Source: a virus. Taken from it: a stretch of DNA of 64,000 bases. Under the pieces are notes generated by a model. That model saw nothing but the letters and a program-made list of their open reading frames with translations. It was not told the origin of the DNA and ran no database searches. A program made the translations under genes and the position numbers. The stretch is taken from the IMG/VR virus record IMGVR_UViG_3300042445_001685, positions 22,650-86,649 of that record, one strand, 5' to 3'. Shown here piece by piece: positions 45,950-54,209 of this stretch. Every line of letters starts with the position of its first letter. Position 1 is the first letter of the stretch.

Positions 45950-46927
45950 TTAAAATGCGTTGTCCCAATCCATATGCCCTTTGGCATAATTCGTTACTCT
46001 TGATGCAAAGAAATCTGTATGCTGTTTACCTGCTACTACAGCATCAAACCATAACATTTGTTTCAAAGCTCCTTTATCGATTTGATCTGAAGGTATTAAT
46101 GGTTTTAATCCTAAATCTCCCATCTTAGTGTTTACTCTGTGTTTAATAAAGTTTTTAAGGTCGTTTTTAGATAAGTTCTCTAAATCTCCCATTTCAAATA
46201 CTTTATCAATAAAATTGAATTCTAATTCTAAAGCAAGCGTTGCCGCTTCTCTAATATCGTTAATAAGTCTTTCTGTTTTTAATTCTGGATATTCTTCCAT
46301 TAAGGTTCTGAATAACCAACAACCTGCTTCTGAGTGAAGTGATTCATCTCTTACAGACCATTCTACTATTTGCCCTACTCCTTTTAATTTGTTTCTCATT
46401 TTAAATGATAACAATACTGCAAAAGAAGAGAATAGATTTACTCCTTCAGTAAATGCTGAGAATATAGCAAGTGATCTAGCTGCTTCATGCCAATCTGTTT
46501 CTCCTGCATTTCCATCTCTAACATCCATTAAAGATTGAATTTTAGCTGCAGTTGATTCATCTTCTAAGAATTCTGCAAAATTATCTAATCCTAATTGCTC
46601 GTTTAGTAAAGCATATGCTTCGGCATGGATTGTTTCGAAAGCTCCAAACGTAACTGCCATCATAATAACTTCCGGTTTTCTAAACCATTTTGTTACTAAA
46701 GATGTCCAGTAATCATTTACAACTGTCTCTGTTTGAGCAAACCCTTTTAGGATTCCTCCTATAAGGTTTTTTTCGTGCGGTTTAAGGTTTGAATTCCAAT
46801 CTGTTACGTCCTGTGACATTGGAACTTCTGTATGTAACCAGTGCGCTTGGTGCGCTTTAAGCCAGTAATCGTGTGCTTGTGGGTATTCAAATGGTTTGTA
46901 AACTATGCGTTCGTCTTTTAGACTCAT
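45950..46927 (-). CDS. nrdB: Ribonucleoside-diphosphate reductase beta subunit
   Basis: 325 residues. Di-iron ligands are visible in ETIHAEAY (Glu, His and the radical Tyr four residues on), EGVNLF and RDESLHSEAG, with an N-terminal WLHTEVPMSQDVTDW. A Tyr-radical type enzyme is expected. Confidence 0.95.
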   Translation of the reverse strand: MSLKDERIVYKPFEYPQAHDYWLKAHQAHWLHTEVPMSQDVTDWNSNLKPHEKNLIGGILKGFAQTETVVNDYWTSLVTKWFRKPEVIMMAVTFGAFETIHAEAYALLNEQLGLDNFAEFLEDESTAAKIQSLMDVRDGNAGETDWHEAARSLAIFSAFTEGVNLFSSFAVLLSFKMRNKLKGVGQIVEWSVRDESLHSEAGCWLFRTLMEEYPELKTERLINDIREAATLALELEFNFIDKVFEMGDLENLSKNDLKNFIKHRVNTKMGDLGLKPLIPSDQIDKGALKQMLWFDAVVAGKQHTDFFASRVTNYAKGHMDWDNAF

Positions 46928-46980
46928 ATTCGCTTTTTTTAAAAGGGTTATAGATTATGACTGTAGAAATAAATAGGCTT

Positions 46981-48333
46981 CTAGCTTGGAACTTGAGACT
47001 CTAATTCGAAGAACTTATTAGCAATATCTTTGTAACTTCCTCTTGGTTTGTCTCCTGATTCGTCTATTAACATGTGACCTAATATCTCAATATGTCCATT
47101 ATTTGTATCAACTTTTGCATCCCAAGTCATACCGTCCATTCCGTATCTGTTCTTCATAACGTGAATTCTTCCTGTGCCTAAAACCTTATCTTCTTTCATT
47201 CTTGATAAAGATAAACATACATCGGCAACCATCATCTTATCGTAAGAACCTGCTGCTTTATCTCCTTCAATAACTGAATCCTTAGCACCCATTCTATTAA
47301 CTTGAGATGGTGTTAGAATAGGTATTTGTAGTTCCTTAGCTAGTCCTTTTGTTGCAATAAATACATCATCAATTTCATCTTTTCTCTCTGTGAAACGAGA
47401 TTTTGAAGGTGCTTTTAGGTAATCGACATAGTCAATAACAATCATATCCGGTTTATGATCCATATCGATACATTTCTGGATATGAGATTTAATTGTGTTA
47501 ATTGAAGCTCCTTTTGGTGGATACTCTTTTACAATAAGTTTTCCTTTCAATTTACCTACAATCTTCTCAACTTCTCCTCTATGTTTATTTACTTCTTCAA
47601 TTCCATATCCTGTAAAGTAACAGTCAAAACGTTTACCTACATAATCCTCTCCAAGCTCTAAAGTATAGTAATTTACATTGTAACCTAGTAGTACTGCATG
47701 TGCTGCAGCTGCAACCATCGTCCAAGATTTACCTCCTCCAGGATTTCCAAACATAATAACTAAATCTCCAGGTCCGAATCCTCCTCCAATAGTCTCATTC
47801 ATAATCGGCCAAGGTGTTGGAATAGTTGGTCTATAGTTTTCTCTATAACGACTCTCTACATCTTTATTATACTCATGACCCATATTCTTATCCATACCAG
47901 CTCTCATAGCTCTTTCAATCAATCCTCTAATACCGTCAAAGTCTCCTTGGTTTAAAAGATCTGCTGAGTTTAATAATGCTGCTTTAAGTTCCTGGTTTTT
48001 GGCAAAGGTAGTAAATTCCTCTACAACGTATGCTAAATCTTCTTGAGTTGCTTCATAACAATTTCTCAATTCTGATTTAACTGCTACTTGTAAAATATCA
48101 TTCTCTACTTTCTGTAATTCGATTTTTAATGCTTCTAATGAAATTGTAGTATGATATTTGTCGTAATACTTAATTGTAGTTTCTAGAATCCATTTATGTG
48201 CATCTGAATCGAAGTAATCTGGCCTTAACAAATCTCTTGTGTTAAGTAGAAATTTCTTGTCTGTTAATAATGCTCCTAATACTTTTAACTGGAATCCTTT
48301 TCCGTAGGAAGATAATTTTGCTAATGATGTCAT
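46981..48333 (-). CDS. Replicative DNA helicase, DnaB family
   Basis: 450 residues. N-terminal helical domain, Walker A FGNPGGGKSWT near 190-200, VIDYVDYL as Walker B, TPSQVNR and MKNRYGMDG as later motifs. It should unwind DNA at the fork with the family A polymerase. No primase gene is seen in the window. Confidence 0.93.
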   Translation of the reverse strand: MTSLAKLSSYGKGFQLKVLGALLTDKKFLLNTRDLLRPDYFDSDAHKWILETTIKYYDKYHTTISLEALKIELQKVENDILQVAVKSELRNCYEATQEDLAYVVEEFTTFAKNQELKAALLNSADLLNQGDFDGIRGLIERAMRAGMDKNMGHEYNKDVESRYRENYRPTIPTPWPIMNETIGGGFGPGDLVIMFGNPGGGKSWTMVAAAAHAVLLGYNVNYYTLELGEDYVGKRFDCYFTGYGIEEVNKHRGEVEKIVGKLKGKLIVKEYPPKGASINTIKSHIQKCIDMDHKPDMIVIDYVDYLKAPSKSRFTERKDEIDDVFIATKGLAKELQIPILTPSQVNRMGAKDSVIEGDKAAGSYDKMMVADVCLSLSRMKEDKVLGTGRIHVMKNRYGMDGMTWDAKVDTNNGHIEILGHMLIDESGDKPRGSYKDIANKFFELESQVPS

Positions 48334-48353
48334 GTAACTTATTTTATTATAAC

Positions 48354-49376
48354 TTATTTTTTATATGTTGAAAGCGGTCTGAATAATTCAAGCCATCCCT
48401 CAACGTTTTTGTTTAGAGCTTCGATTTGATCTGCCTCTAACATGTTTAAAAAAGTAACAGCCTGTAATGCCGGTGTTGGCTCTTTTATCTTATCTAATAT
48501 ATGAACTATTTCGTAATCTCCCAACCTTGGCTGTAAAAGATTCATCAATTCATAGTTAGTTTTTACCTTTTCCCATTCATATATGATTTTTGCAAAAACT
48601 TTCTTATCCTGTAATCCTTTTTCACAAACTTCATAAATATCTTCTAAAGAAAAGCCCGGTTTGTTTACTAATCCCGGAAATTCTTTTATAAGTGTTTTAG
48701 GGCCTAATCCTTTTATTCCTGTAAGGTTATCTGAGTTATCACCTAAAAGTGCTTTCATTATTAGATAATTCTCAGGAATCATACCTATTTCTTCCAGTAC
48801 CTCTTTTTTTCCATAGGTTTTTTTCTTGATAGGGGAATAAACTTCTATATTTTCGTCCACTATTTGTAAAAAATCCTTATCAGAAGAAACGATTGTTACC
48901 TTTTTATTATTAGCTCCAAACTTCTGAGCTAGATAAGATATAGTATCATCTGCTTCTATTTTGTCTATAGAGATTAAGTTGATAGGAAGACATTGTAAGT
49001 ACTCTACTAGTCTATGCATTTGCATAGTCATTGATGCGTACTCATCTTCTTTATCATCGAACAGTTCCCAATTGGTAATCCTTTTAATATTTCTATTTGC
49101 TTTATATTCAGGATCAATATTCTTTCTACTTGAGGAAGAAGCTTGTCCGTCAAACACACAAATGATTCTAGTAGGGTCAATTGTTCTCATCAAAAACCCT
49201 AACGATCTCAAGAAACCAACAAGACCACCGGTGTGATGGCCTTGGGGATTCATTGATTGTAGCATTGCAAAAGACCTTATAAAGGTGTTCATGCTGTCTA
49301 CTATTAAAACATGGTCGTTTAGTTTTCTGTCTGGTTTTTGTTCGATTTTATTTAGTATATCTAAATAATTACTCAT
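48354..49376 (-). CDS. 5'-3' exonuclease (T4 RNase H / flap-type)
   Basis: 340 residues. LIVDSMNTFIRSF, IICVFDGQASSSSRK, IEADDTISYLA, VSSDKDFLQIV and the helix-hairpin-helix LTGIKGLGPKTL give the full metal site. Removes RNA primers and flaps, complementing the polymerase that lacks a 5' nuclease domain. Confidence 0.92.
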   Translation of the reverse strand: MSNYLDILNKIEQKPDRKLNDHVLIVDSMNTFIRSFAMLQSMNPQGHHTGGLVGFLRSLGFLMRTIDPTRIICVFDGQASSSSRKNIDPEYKANRNIKRITNWELFDDKEDEYASMTMQMHRLVEYLQCLPINLISIDKIEADDTISYLAQKFGANNKKVTIVSSDKDFLQIVDENIEVYSPIKKKTYGKKEVLEEIGMIPENYLIMKALLGDNSDNLTGIKGLGPKTLIKEFPGLVNKPGFSLEDIYEVCEKGLQDKKVFAKIIYEWEKVKTNYELMNLLQPRLGDYEIVHILDKIKEPTPALQAVTFLNMLEADQIEALNKNVEGWLELFRPLSTYKK

Positions 49377-50448
49377 CGATCATCTCTATATCAGTTCTAA
49401 CATCTTCTCCTACTTCAGCTTCAATTGTTACTGTAAAGTCTGTTGACCCTAAAGTATTAGCCCAAGATCCTTTATGTGCATCTTTATATGCATCAATTGC
49501 TTTCTTATCGTCAGCAATAAATCCATGGCTTGTCATAATGATTGCTCCTCTAGACTGTATTCCATCGATATGATTCTTTTCTATCTGAACTTTTGTTCTT
49601 TTAGCAAATTCATATTCCTTTCCTTTGTTTACAGCTTTGATTTTAGAAGTACCTGAGTTGGTAATGTTTCCAAATGTAATGATAACTGTTGCGTCATACC
49701 ACATTGTCTTTCCTCCTTTATTCTCCAATCGAGGTTGACCCATTGGATGTTCAGGTTTTGCAGTCCAGACTTTGTTAATAGCTACTAAAGTGTTTGTATA
49801 CTTACTAGCTTCTTTTCTTGATAACATAATTTTTTGATTTACGTTATTTCCGAATTGAGTAGACATTGCTCCAGCATTCCATTCATTATTATTCTTATTT
49901 GATCTTACTGATAAATCACTTGGAACTGATCCAACTGAATCCCATAAGAACAATAGGTCATAAGGTAGGTTTCCTTTCTTTTGTTCATCTACTAAGTCTA
50001 GAATGTATTCTGCTACATCTTCAATAGTGTTTAAGGTACCTCTATCAGCATATAAGAAAAATCCTTTGTAGTCAGTAATCTCTCCTGTATCCTCATCGAA
50101 TATTTCCTCTACTTCTAATCCCATCATTTGAGCATGTGGCCATGACCATTTCATCTCTGTAATAATGAATACTGGAAGTACTCGTCTTTTCTGAGCATTA
50201 ACTGCTGCTTCTAAAAGTAAAGTAGTTTTTCCTGTATCAGAATGTCCTCTTAGTAACGTAATATGCCCCATAGGAATTCCTTTAAGGGATGTTACTTCTG
50301 TGAAAGCATCTGAGACTTTAATCCAGTCTTGAGATTTAAACTTTACTGAGGTATTTGAAAATCCTTTATTTTTTTTGAAGTTGTCAAGACTAAAACCGCC
50401 TTTGATTATTTCGCTAGCGGTTTTTGCTGTTTCTTTTTTAACTGCCAT
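49369..50448 (-). CDS. uvsX: UvsX/RecA-like recombinase
   Basis: 359 residues. Walker A GHSDTGKTT near 69-77, Walker B LLFLWDSVG near 165-173, and an L2-like region with NNNEWNAGAMSTQFG. Catalyses strand exchange; overlaps the exonuclease gene by eight bases. T4-type UvsX rather than bacterial RecA from length and context. Confidence 0.9.
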   Translation of the reverse strand: MAVKKETAKTASEIIKGGFSLDNFKKNKGFSNTSVKFKSQDWIKVSDAFTEVTSLKGIPMGHITLLRGHSDTGKTTLLLEAAVNAQKRRVLPVFIITEMKWSWPHAQMMGLEVEEIFDEDTGEITDYKGFFLYADRGTLNTIEDVAEYILDLVDEQKKGNLPYDLLFLWDSVGSVPSDLSVRSNKNNNEWNAGAMSTQFGNNVNQKIMLSRKEASKYTNTLVAINKVWTAKPEHPMGQPRLENKGGKTMWYDATVIITFGNITNSGTSKIKAVNKGKEYEFAKRTKVQIEKNHIDGIQSRGAIIMTSHGFIADDKKAIDAYKDAHKGSWANTLGSTDFTVTIEAEVGEDVRTDIEMIDE

Positions 50449-50450
50449 TC

Positions 50451-51302
50451 TTAGTTGAATAATTCGTCAAATTTATTTACTGTACTTTTGTTACCCTCTA
50501 CTGCTGTTTCTAAAGTAAAGTCAGTTTTGTTACTTCCTAAAGCTTTGTCTAAGTCAGTTGGTTCTGCAGCTGCTGGAGCTGGAGCTACTGGTGCAATTGA
50601 TTCTGCTGGAATGTTTGCTGGTGAAGCTACTTCTTCTCCTGGGTTCAAGTACTCTTGTAATTTTTTCTTGATGAATTCATAGTCGTACTGAGTTTGTACT
50701 TCTAAGGCATTTGGTTGTTCTTTTAACCATAAATCAACTTGTGTATTATCATCTGATAATGGAGTTTGTTTAGGTTTAATACGAACTGTAGTTGTTGGGA
50801 ATTGACCTGGTCCTGCTGCTGGTGTGTTTTCAACAACCATATCCCATCCATTGATTACATCTGTGAAGTCTCCAATGTCTTCATCTTCTGCTAAAGCAAG
50901 TAATGCTTTGTAGATGTTAACTCCGAATGACCAAAGACGTACTCCTTTATCTTCTTCACCTCTTACAATAACAGGAGCAAAAAATCTTGACTTAGGAGAT
51001 AACTTTCCAGATAATGACCAGTTGTCTTTATCAGAAGTCTTTCTTAATTCTTTTACAAATTCTTCGATTGGATCTTGTTTGCCGTAATTCGACAATGACA
51101 TCATAGGGAACTTTCCTATGTTGTAGTGTAGTTTCAATTCTGTGAAAGGATCTGCAGCGTTAAATGCTGAAGGAACTATTCTAATTGTTGATTTTCCGTT
51201 TGCAGGTCTCCAATAGATTTTGTCGAAGTCTACTTTCTCACGGTCTTGATTTCCGGTGCTGTTTAGAGCGGCCAGTTTTGCTTTGATAGCATTAATGTCC
51301 AT
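50451..51302 (-). CDS. Single-stranded DNA-binding protein, gp32-like
   Basis: 283 residues. The DFDKIYWRPANGKSTIRIVPS N-terminal part and the LHYNIGK / YGKQDPIEEF core match gp32-like SSBs; the C-terminus is acidic and ends KFDELFN, as used for partner binding. No zinc Cys/His set as in T4 gp32. Confidence 0.82.
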   Translation of the reverse strand: MDINAIKAKLAALNSTGNQDREKVDFDKIYWRPANGKSTIRIVPSAFNAADPFTELKLHYNIGKFPMMSLSNYGKQDPIEEFVKELRKTSDKDNWSLSGKLSPKSRFFAPVIVRGEEDKGVRLWSFGVNIYKALLALAEDEDIGDFTDVINGWDMVVENTPAAGPGQFPTTTVRIKPKQTPLSDDNTQVDLWLKEQPNALEVQTQYDYEFIKKKLQEYLNPGEEVASPANIPAESIAPVAPAPAAAEPTDLDKALGSNKTDFTLETAVEGNKSTVNKFDELFN

Positions 51303-51336
51303 AATGTAACTGATTTTAATTAAAACTTTTATCTAT

Positions 51337-51367
51337 ATAATATAAGAAGAATATTTTAGTATTCCAA
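51337..51367 (-). promoter_or_regulatory. Promoter of the SSB-uvsX-replication operon
   Basis: TTG (51365-51367), 20-base spacer, TATATTAT (51337-51344), with TTCT before the -7 box. Confidence 0.75.
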
Positions 51368-51823
51368 CTATAATTCTATTATTCTAAATAATTTTGTGTT
51401 GACTCTTTTCAATTCTGCTCCTTTTGTTAATAGTATACAGTTTTGATAGTCATTCCAATTCACCTTGTAGTTTGTATCTAAGATTCCTCCATTTAGAGAT
51501 TCTATTAGACGGTTTAGTGAATTGATTGTGTATAGGGTATTTGATTCCTTTTTTCTATGTACTAAAATAGTATTTTCTAAGAAATTAGAAACGTTTCCAA
51601 ATTCCACATTATATGTGCAAATATATTCGTCTTGGCTCTTTGAATAAAGAACGAAGATTTTATTATAAATGATCTTGTATTTGGTCTGTATTGTACTTAA
51701 TATCCCTTCTAATTGTTGTTCTGAAGAGAAAGTACAAAATAACTTATTGCTCATGTCGGCTGCATTAAAATTGTATTCGATATCGTAATCGAACATTACT
51801 GGCGCTACATCATTTTGTATCAT
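51368..51823 (-). CDS. Hypothetical protein
   Basis: 151 residues, beta/alpha mix, no signal peptide. It lies after the second polymerase gene. The ATG almost touches a TATTTATA motif. Not recognised. Confidence 0.6.
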   Translation of the reverse strand: MIQNDVAPVMFDYDIEYNFNAADMSNKLFCTFSSEQQLEGILSTIQTKYKIIYNKIFVLYSKSQDEYICTYNVEFGNVSNFLENTILVHRKKESNTLYTINSLNRLIESLNGGILDTNYKVNWNDYQNCILLTKGAELKRVNTKLFRIIEL

Positions 51824-51824
51824 T

Positions 51825-51832
51825 TATAAATA
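51825..51832 (-). promoter_or_regulatory. Late-promoter-like motif
   Basis: CATATTTATA ending one base before the ATG at 51823. Confidence 0.35.
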
Positions 51833-51842
51833 TGTTTTTATT

Positions 51843-53168
51843 TTATAAAACTAAGTTATTACTGTATTTGAATTTTATAGGGTATTTTCCTCCCTGATTC
51901 ATTATCTTTTCTAAGGATTCTAATGTTTCTTTTCCGTCTGATTTATCGAAGTCAAATACAAAGGCATCATAAGTATATAGTGCTAGCTTGCTTTCTTTAT
52001 TTTGAAGGAACATAAGCACATCTTTTAATATAAGAATATTTCTTGAGGTTTCCAAGCTTTGCATCATATAGTTCATAAGCTTCTGAGGATGCATATCTGG
52101 AAGGTCTTGTGTGAATCTTTTTCCTGATATTGGATCTTCTACATATCCTTGTTCTTTAAATTGCTTCCAAAGACCGTTTATATAATTCTGAATCTTATCG
52201 AAGATTTCTAGGAAAGCATATTCAGGTGGAATCTTTCCATAAATGGCATGAAAGTTAATTTGTTTTGCTTTTGCATATTCATCTTCAGCTATTTCATCTT
52301 TACCGAAGTAAAGTCTAGCCAATTGAACGTGAGCTGATTCGTCTGTTAATTCATATCCTATTTGTTCGCATAATAGTCTTAAATGATATCCATCAAAGTC
52401 CATTTCTACAAATACATCGTTCTGAGGAATGATTGCTTTTCTAAATTCAGGTGCTTTTGGTATTGCTGCAAAATTTACTGAGTTAAAAGCATTTGTTGGA
52501 CGAGAAGTCGTATTATATAGATTGTACGAAGTATAAATAATATTATTATCAATACTATAAACAGGATTACTTGGTTTAAATAATTCTAGAAAGGATTGGT
52601 AGGTTACTCTTAAACCGGTTCTCTCAATCATAAAGAAAACAGACGTTGCAGTTTTATTGTAGAAATCAAAGCCATTGGGTATTGCAATCTGCAATATCTT
52701 TTGTAATGATTTATAATTCTCTTCACATTTCTCAAATAACTTTGATATTGGAATTATAGCATTTATTTCTTTAAAATCATGAAAGCGATTATAATACCAA
52801 TTACAAGTTGAATTAGATCTTGGAAGTTCTAGTCTATTATAAGAAGTCATTGAATAAAGTAAAGAAAGATCTATAACATTCGGTAATACAAAGTGATACA
52901 TCAATTCTTTCTTGTCAAATGTATAAAGTGTTGTGTATGCTTTTAGAATATCAGAGACACAATCTTTCGTTACGTTTAATCCTTCGTCATGACTTATTGG
53001 AATAATATAACCTTCGTAATGATCTAAAGGTCTTACATAGACTGCTACGGTAGTGGTAAGAAGTGGATGGTAGTTATCGTTTGAAGAAATAACTTCTACA
53101 TAACCTCCTTTCTTTCCTAAGTCTTTTAGAAGCTCAATTTGCTCCTCTGTCTCTACTATATAAAACAT
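51843..53168 (-). CDS. Second, divergent family A DNA polymerase-like protein
   Basis: 441 residues. Polymerase motif A (VEMDFDGYHLRLL, near 255), motif B (AKQINFHAIYGKIPPEY, near 303) and a motif C-like LYTYDAFVFDF near 406 occur in family A order. The HDE of motif C is replaced by YDA; the Asp may be kept. The N-terminal ~230 residues show no intact 3'-5' exonuclease motifs. It could be a repair or specialised polymerase, or an inactive accessory. Own promoter upstream. Confidence 0.75.
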   Translation of the reverse strand: MFYIVETEEQIELLKDLGKKGGYVEVISSNDNYHPLLTTTVAVYVRPLDHYEGYIIPISHDEGLNVTKDCVSDILKAYTTLYTFDKKELMYHFVLPNVIDLSLLYSMTSYNRLELPRSNSTCNWYYNRFHDFKEINAIIPISKLFEKCEENYKSLQKILQIAIPNGFDFYNKTATSVFFMIERTGLRVTYQSFLELFKPSNPVYSIDNNIIYTSYNLYNTTSRPTNAFNSVNFAAIPKAPEFRKAIIPQNDVFVEMDFDGYHLRLLCEQIGYELTDESAHVQLARLYFGKDEIAEDEYAKAKQINFHAIYGKIPPEYAFLEIFDKIQNYINGLWKQFKEQGYVEDPISGKRFTQDLPDMHPQKLMNYMMQSLETSRNILILKDVLMFLQNKESKLALYTYDAFVFDFDKSDGKETLESLEKIMNQGGKYPIKFKYSNNLVL

Positions 53169-53185
53169 TTATTATAACCTTTTCT

Positions 53186-53216
53186 TTAATATAAGAAAAA
53201 AGGCCTGCAAAAGCAA
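53186..53216 (-). promoter_or_regulatory. Promoter of the second polymerase gene
   Basis: TTG (53214-53216), 20-base spacer, TATATTAA (53186-53193). Confidence 0.75.
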
Positions 53217-53221
53217 GCCTT
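53200..53221 (-). terminator. Terminator overlapping the second-polymerase promoter
   Basis: Stem AAGGCTTGC/GCAGGCCTT with TTTT loop, followed by TTTT; ends the baseplate transcript and holds the TTG of the promoter. Confidence 0.85.
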
Positions 53222-53225
53222 ATTT

Positions 53226-54197
53226 TTATTCTTTTGTATCGAAATTTGCCTTTCGAGAATTTTCTAAATCTACTAGCGGATCCTTTACTGTTGTTGTAAA
53301 TGTGTCTGGAGTGATTATCTGTTTAGGACGTGTTGGTGGTACAAGGTACGCAAAGTCTCTTACAACCCTACTAATACCTGGCATTTGTTTTTCCAATGCA
53401 ACTACTGTATTAAGATTCTTAGTTGCTGCTCCTTCATACTTGTAGTTACCAAACATTATATCTTCTGCTGGCTCTTGTATATTCCAAGGTACTTCTACAT
53501 ACCTTCTATTAGGCAATTGTTTTTTAAGCTCTACATAATCCGGTTTTGTTACTTCTACGATTTTTTGTGTTACTGGATCTTGTACAAAATATCTTTTCAT
53601 CTCTCCCATTACAATTTCACTTGTAGTCGGCCTTTTTCTAATTACTCCTCCCTTTAATGCTTTAAGCAGTAATGGACTTAAGGTTGCAAAAGCTTCTCCT
53701 AGTAAATCAAAATCTCCTCTCTGTCTTACTTTCTCTAACTCTTCACCCATTTGCTCTGGAGAGCTTCCTGCGTAGTATTTCTTTTTGAAAGTCTCTATAT
53801 AACTTCCTGTGTAAGCTTCTCCTGTTGATTTAATAATAAATTCTCCACCGTTAGTTGACTTAGGTTTTCTGTATCTAGATTTCGGCAAGTACCAAGCTCC
53901 TTTTCTCTTTACTTCTGGTGAAGGAGGAGGAGGTGCTGGCGGTGGCGGTGGAATGATTTCCGGTGTAGGGATAGGCGGTGGCGGTGTTAATTCATATCGT
54001 CTTGCAAAGTCTTTTGTTAATACTCCAAATTTTTCAGCTCTAAATAAAGCATCTCTTTCTGCAGTCTCAACTCCCATTGAAAGAGTATATAAATCCTGTG
54101 TAATTTCCACACCGTCGCCATAAGTAGTTACTATAATAGTATCTCTATTAATTCTGGATAATACTGTGAATTTATTTACCTGTATTTTCTCTGCCAT
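53226..54197 (-). CDS. Proline-rich virion-associated protein
   Basis: 323 residues. The N-terminal ~75 residues look beta-rich, then a run of Pro (about 73-95, PPPPAPPPP type) links to a basic helical domain. Position at the end of the tail and baseplate block suggests a structural or assembly role. Not recognised. Confidence 0.65.
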   Translation of the reverse strand: MAEKIQVNKFTVLSRINRDTIIVTTYGDGVEITQDLYTLSMGVETAERDALFRAEKFGVLTKDFARRYELTPPPPIPTPEIIPPPPPAPPPPSPEVKRKGAWYLPKSRYRKPKSTNGGEFIIKSTGEAYTGSYIETFKKKYYAGSSPEQMGEELEKVRQRGDFDLLGEAFATLSPLLLKALKGGVIRKRPTTSEIVMGEMKRYFVQDPVTQKIVEVTKPDYVELKKQLPNRRYVEVPWNIQEPAEDIMFGNYKYEGAATKNLNTVVALEKQMPGISRVVRDFAYLVPPTRPKQIITPDTFTTTVKDPLVDLENSRKANFDTKE

Positions 54198-54209
54198 ACT
54201 GCTTTATTA

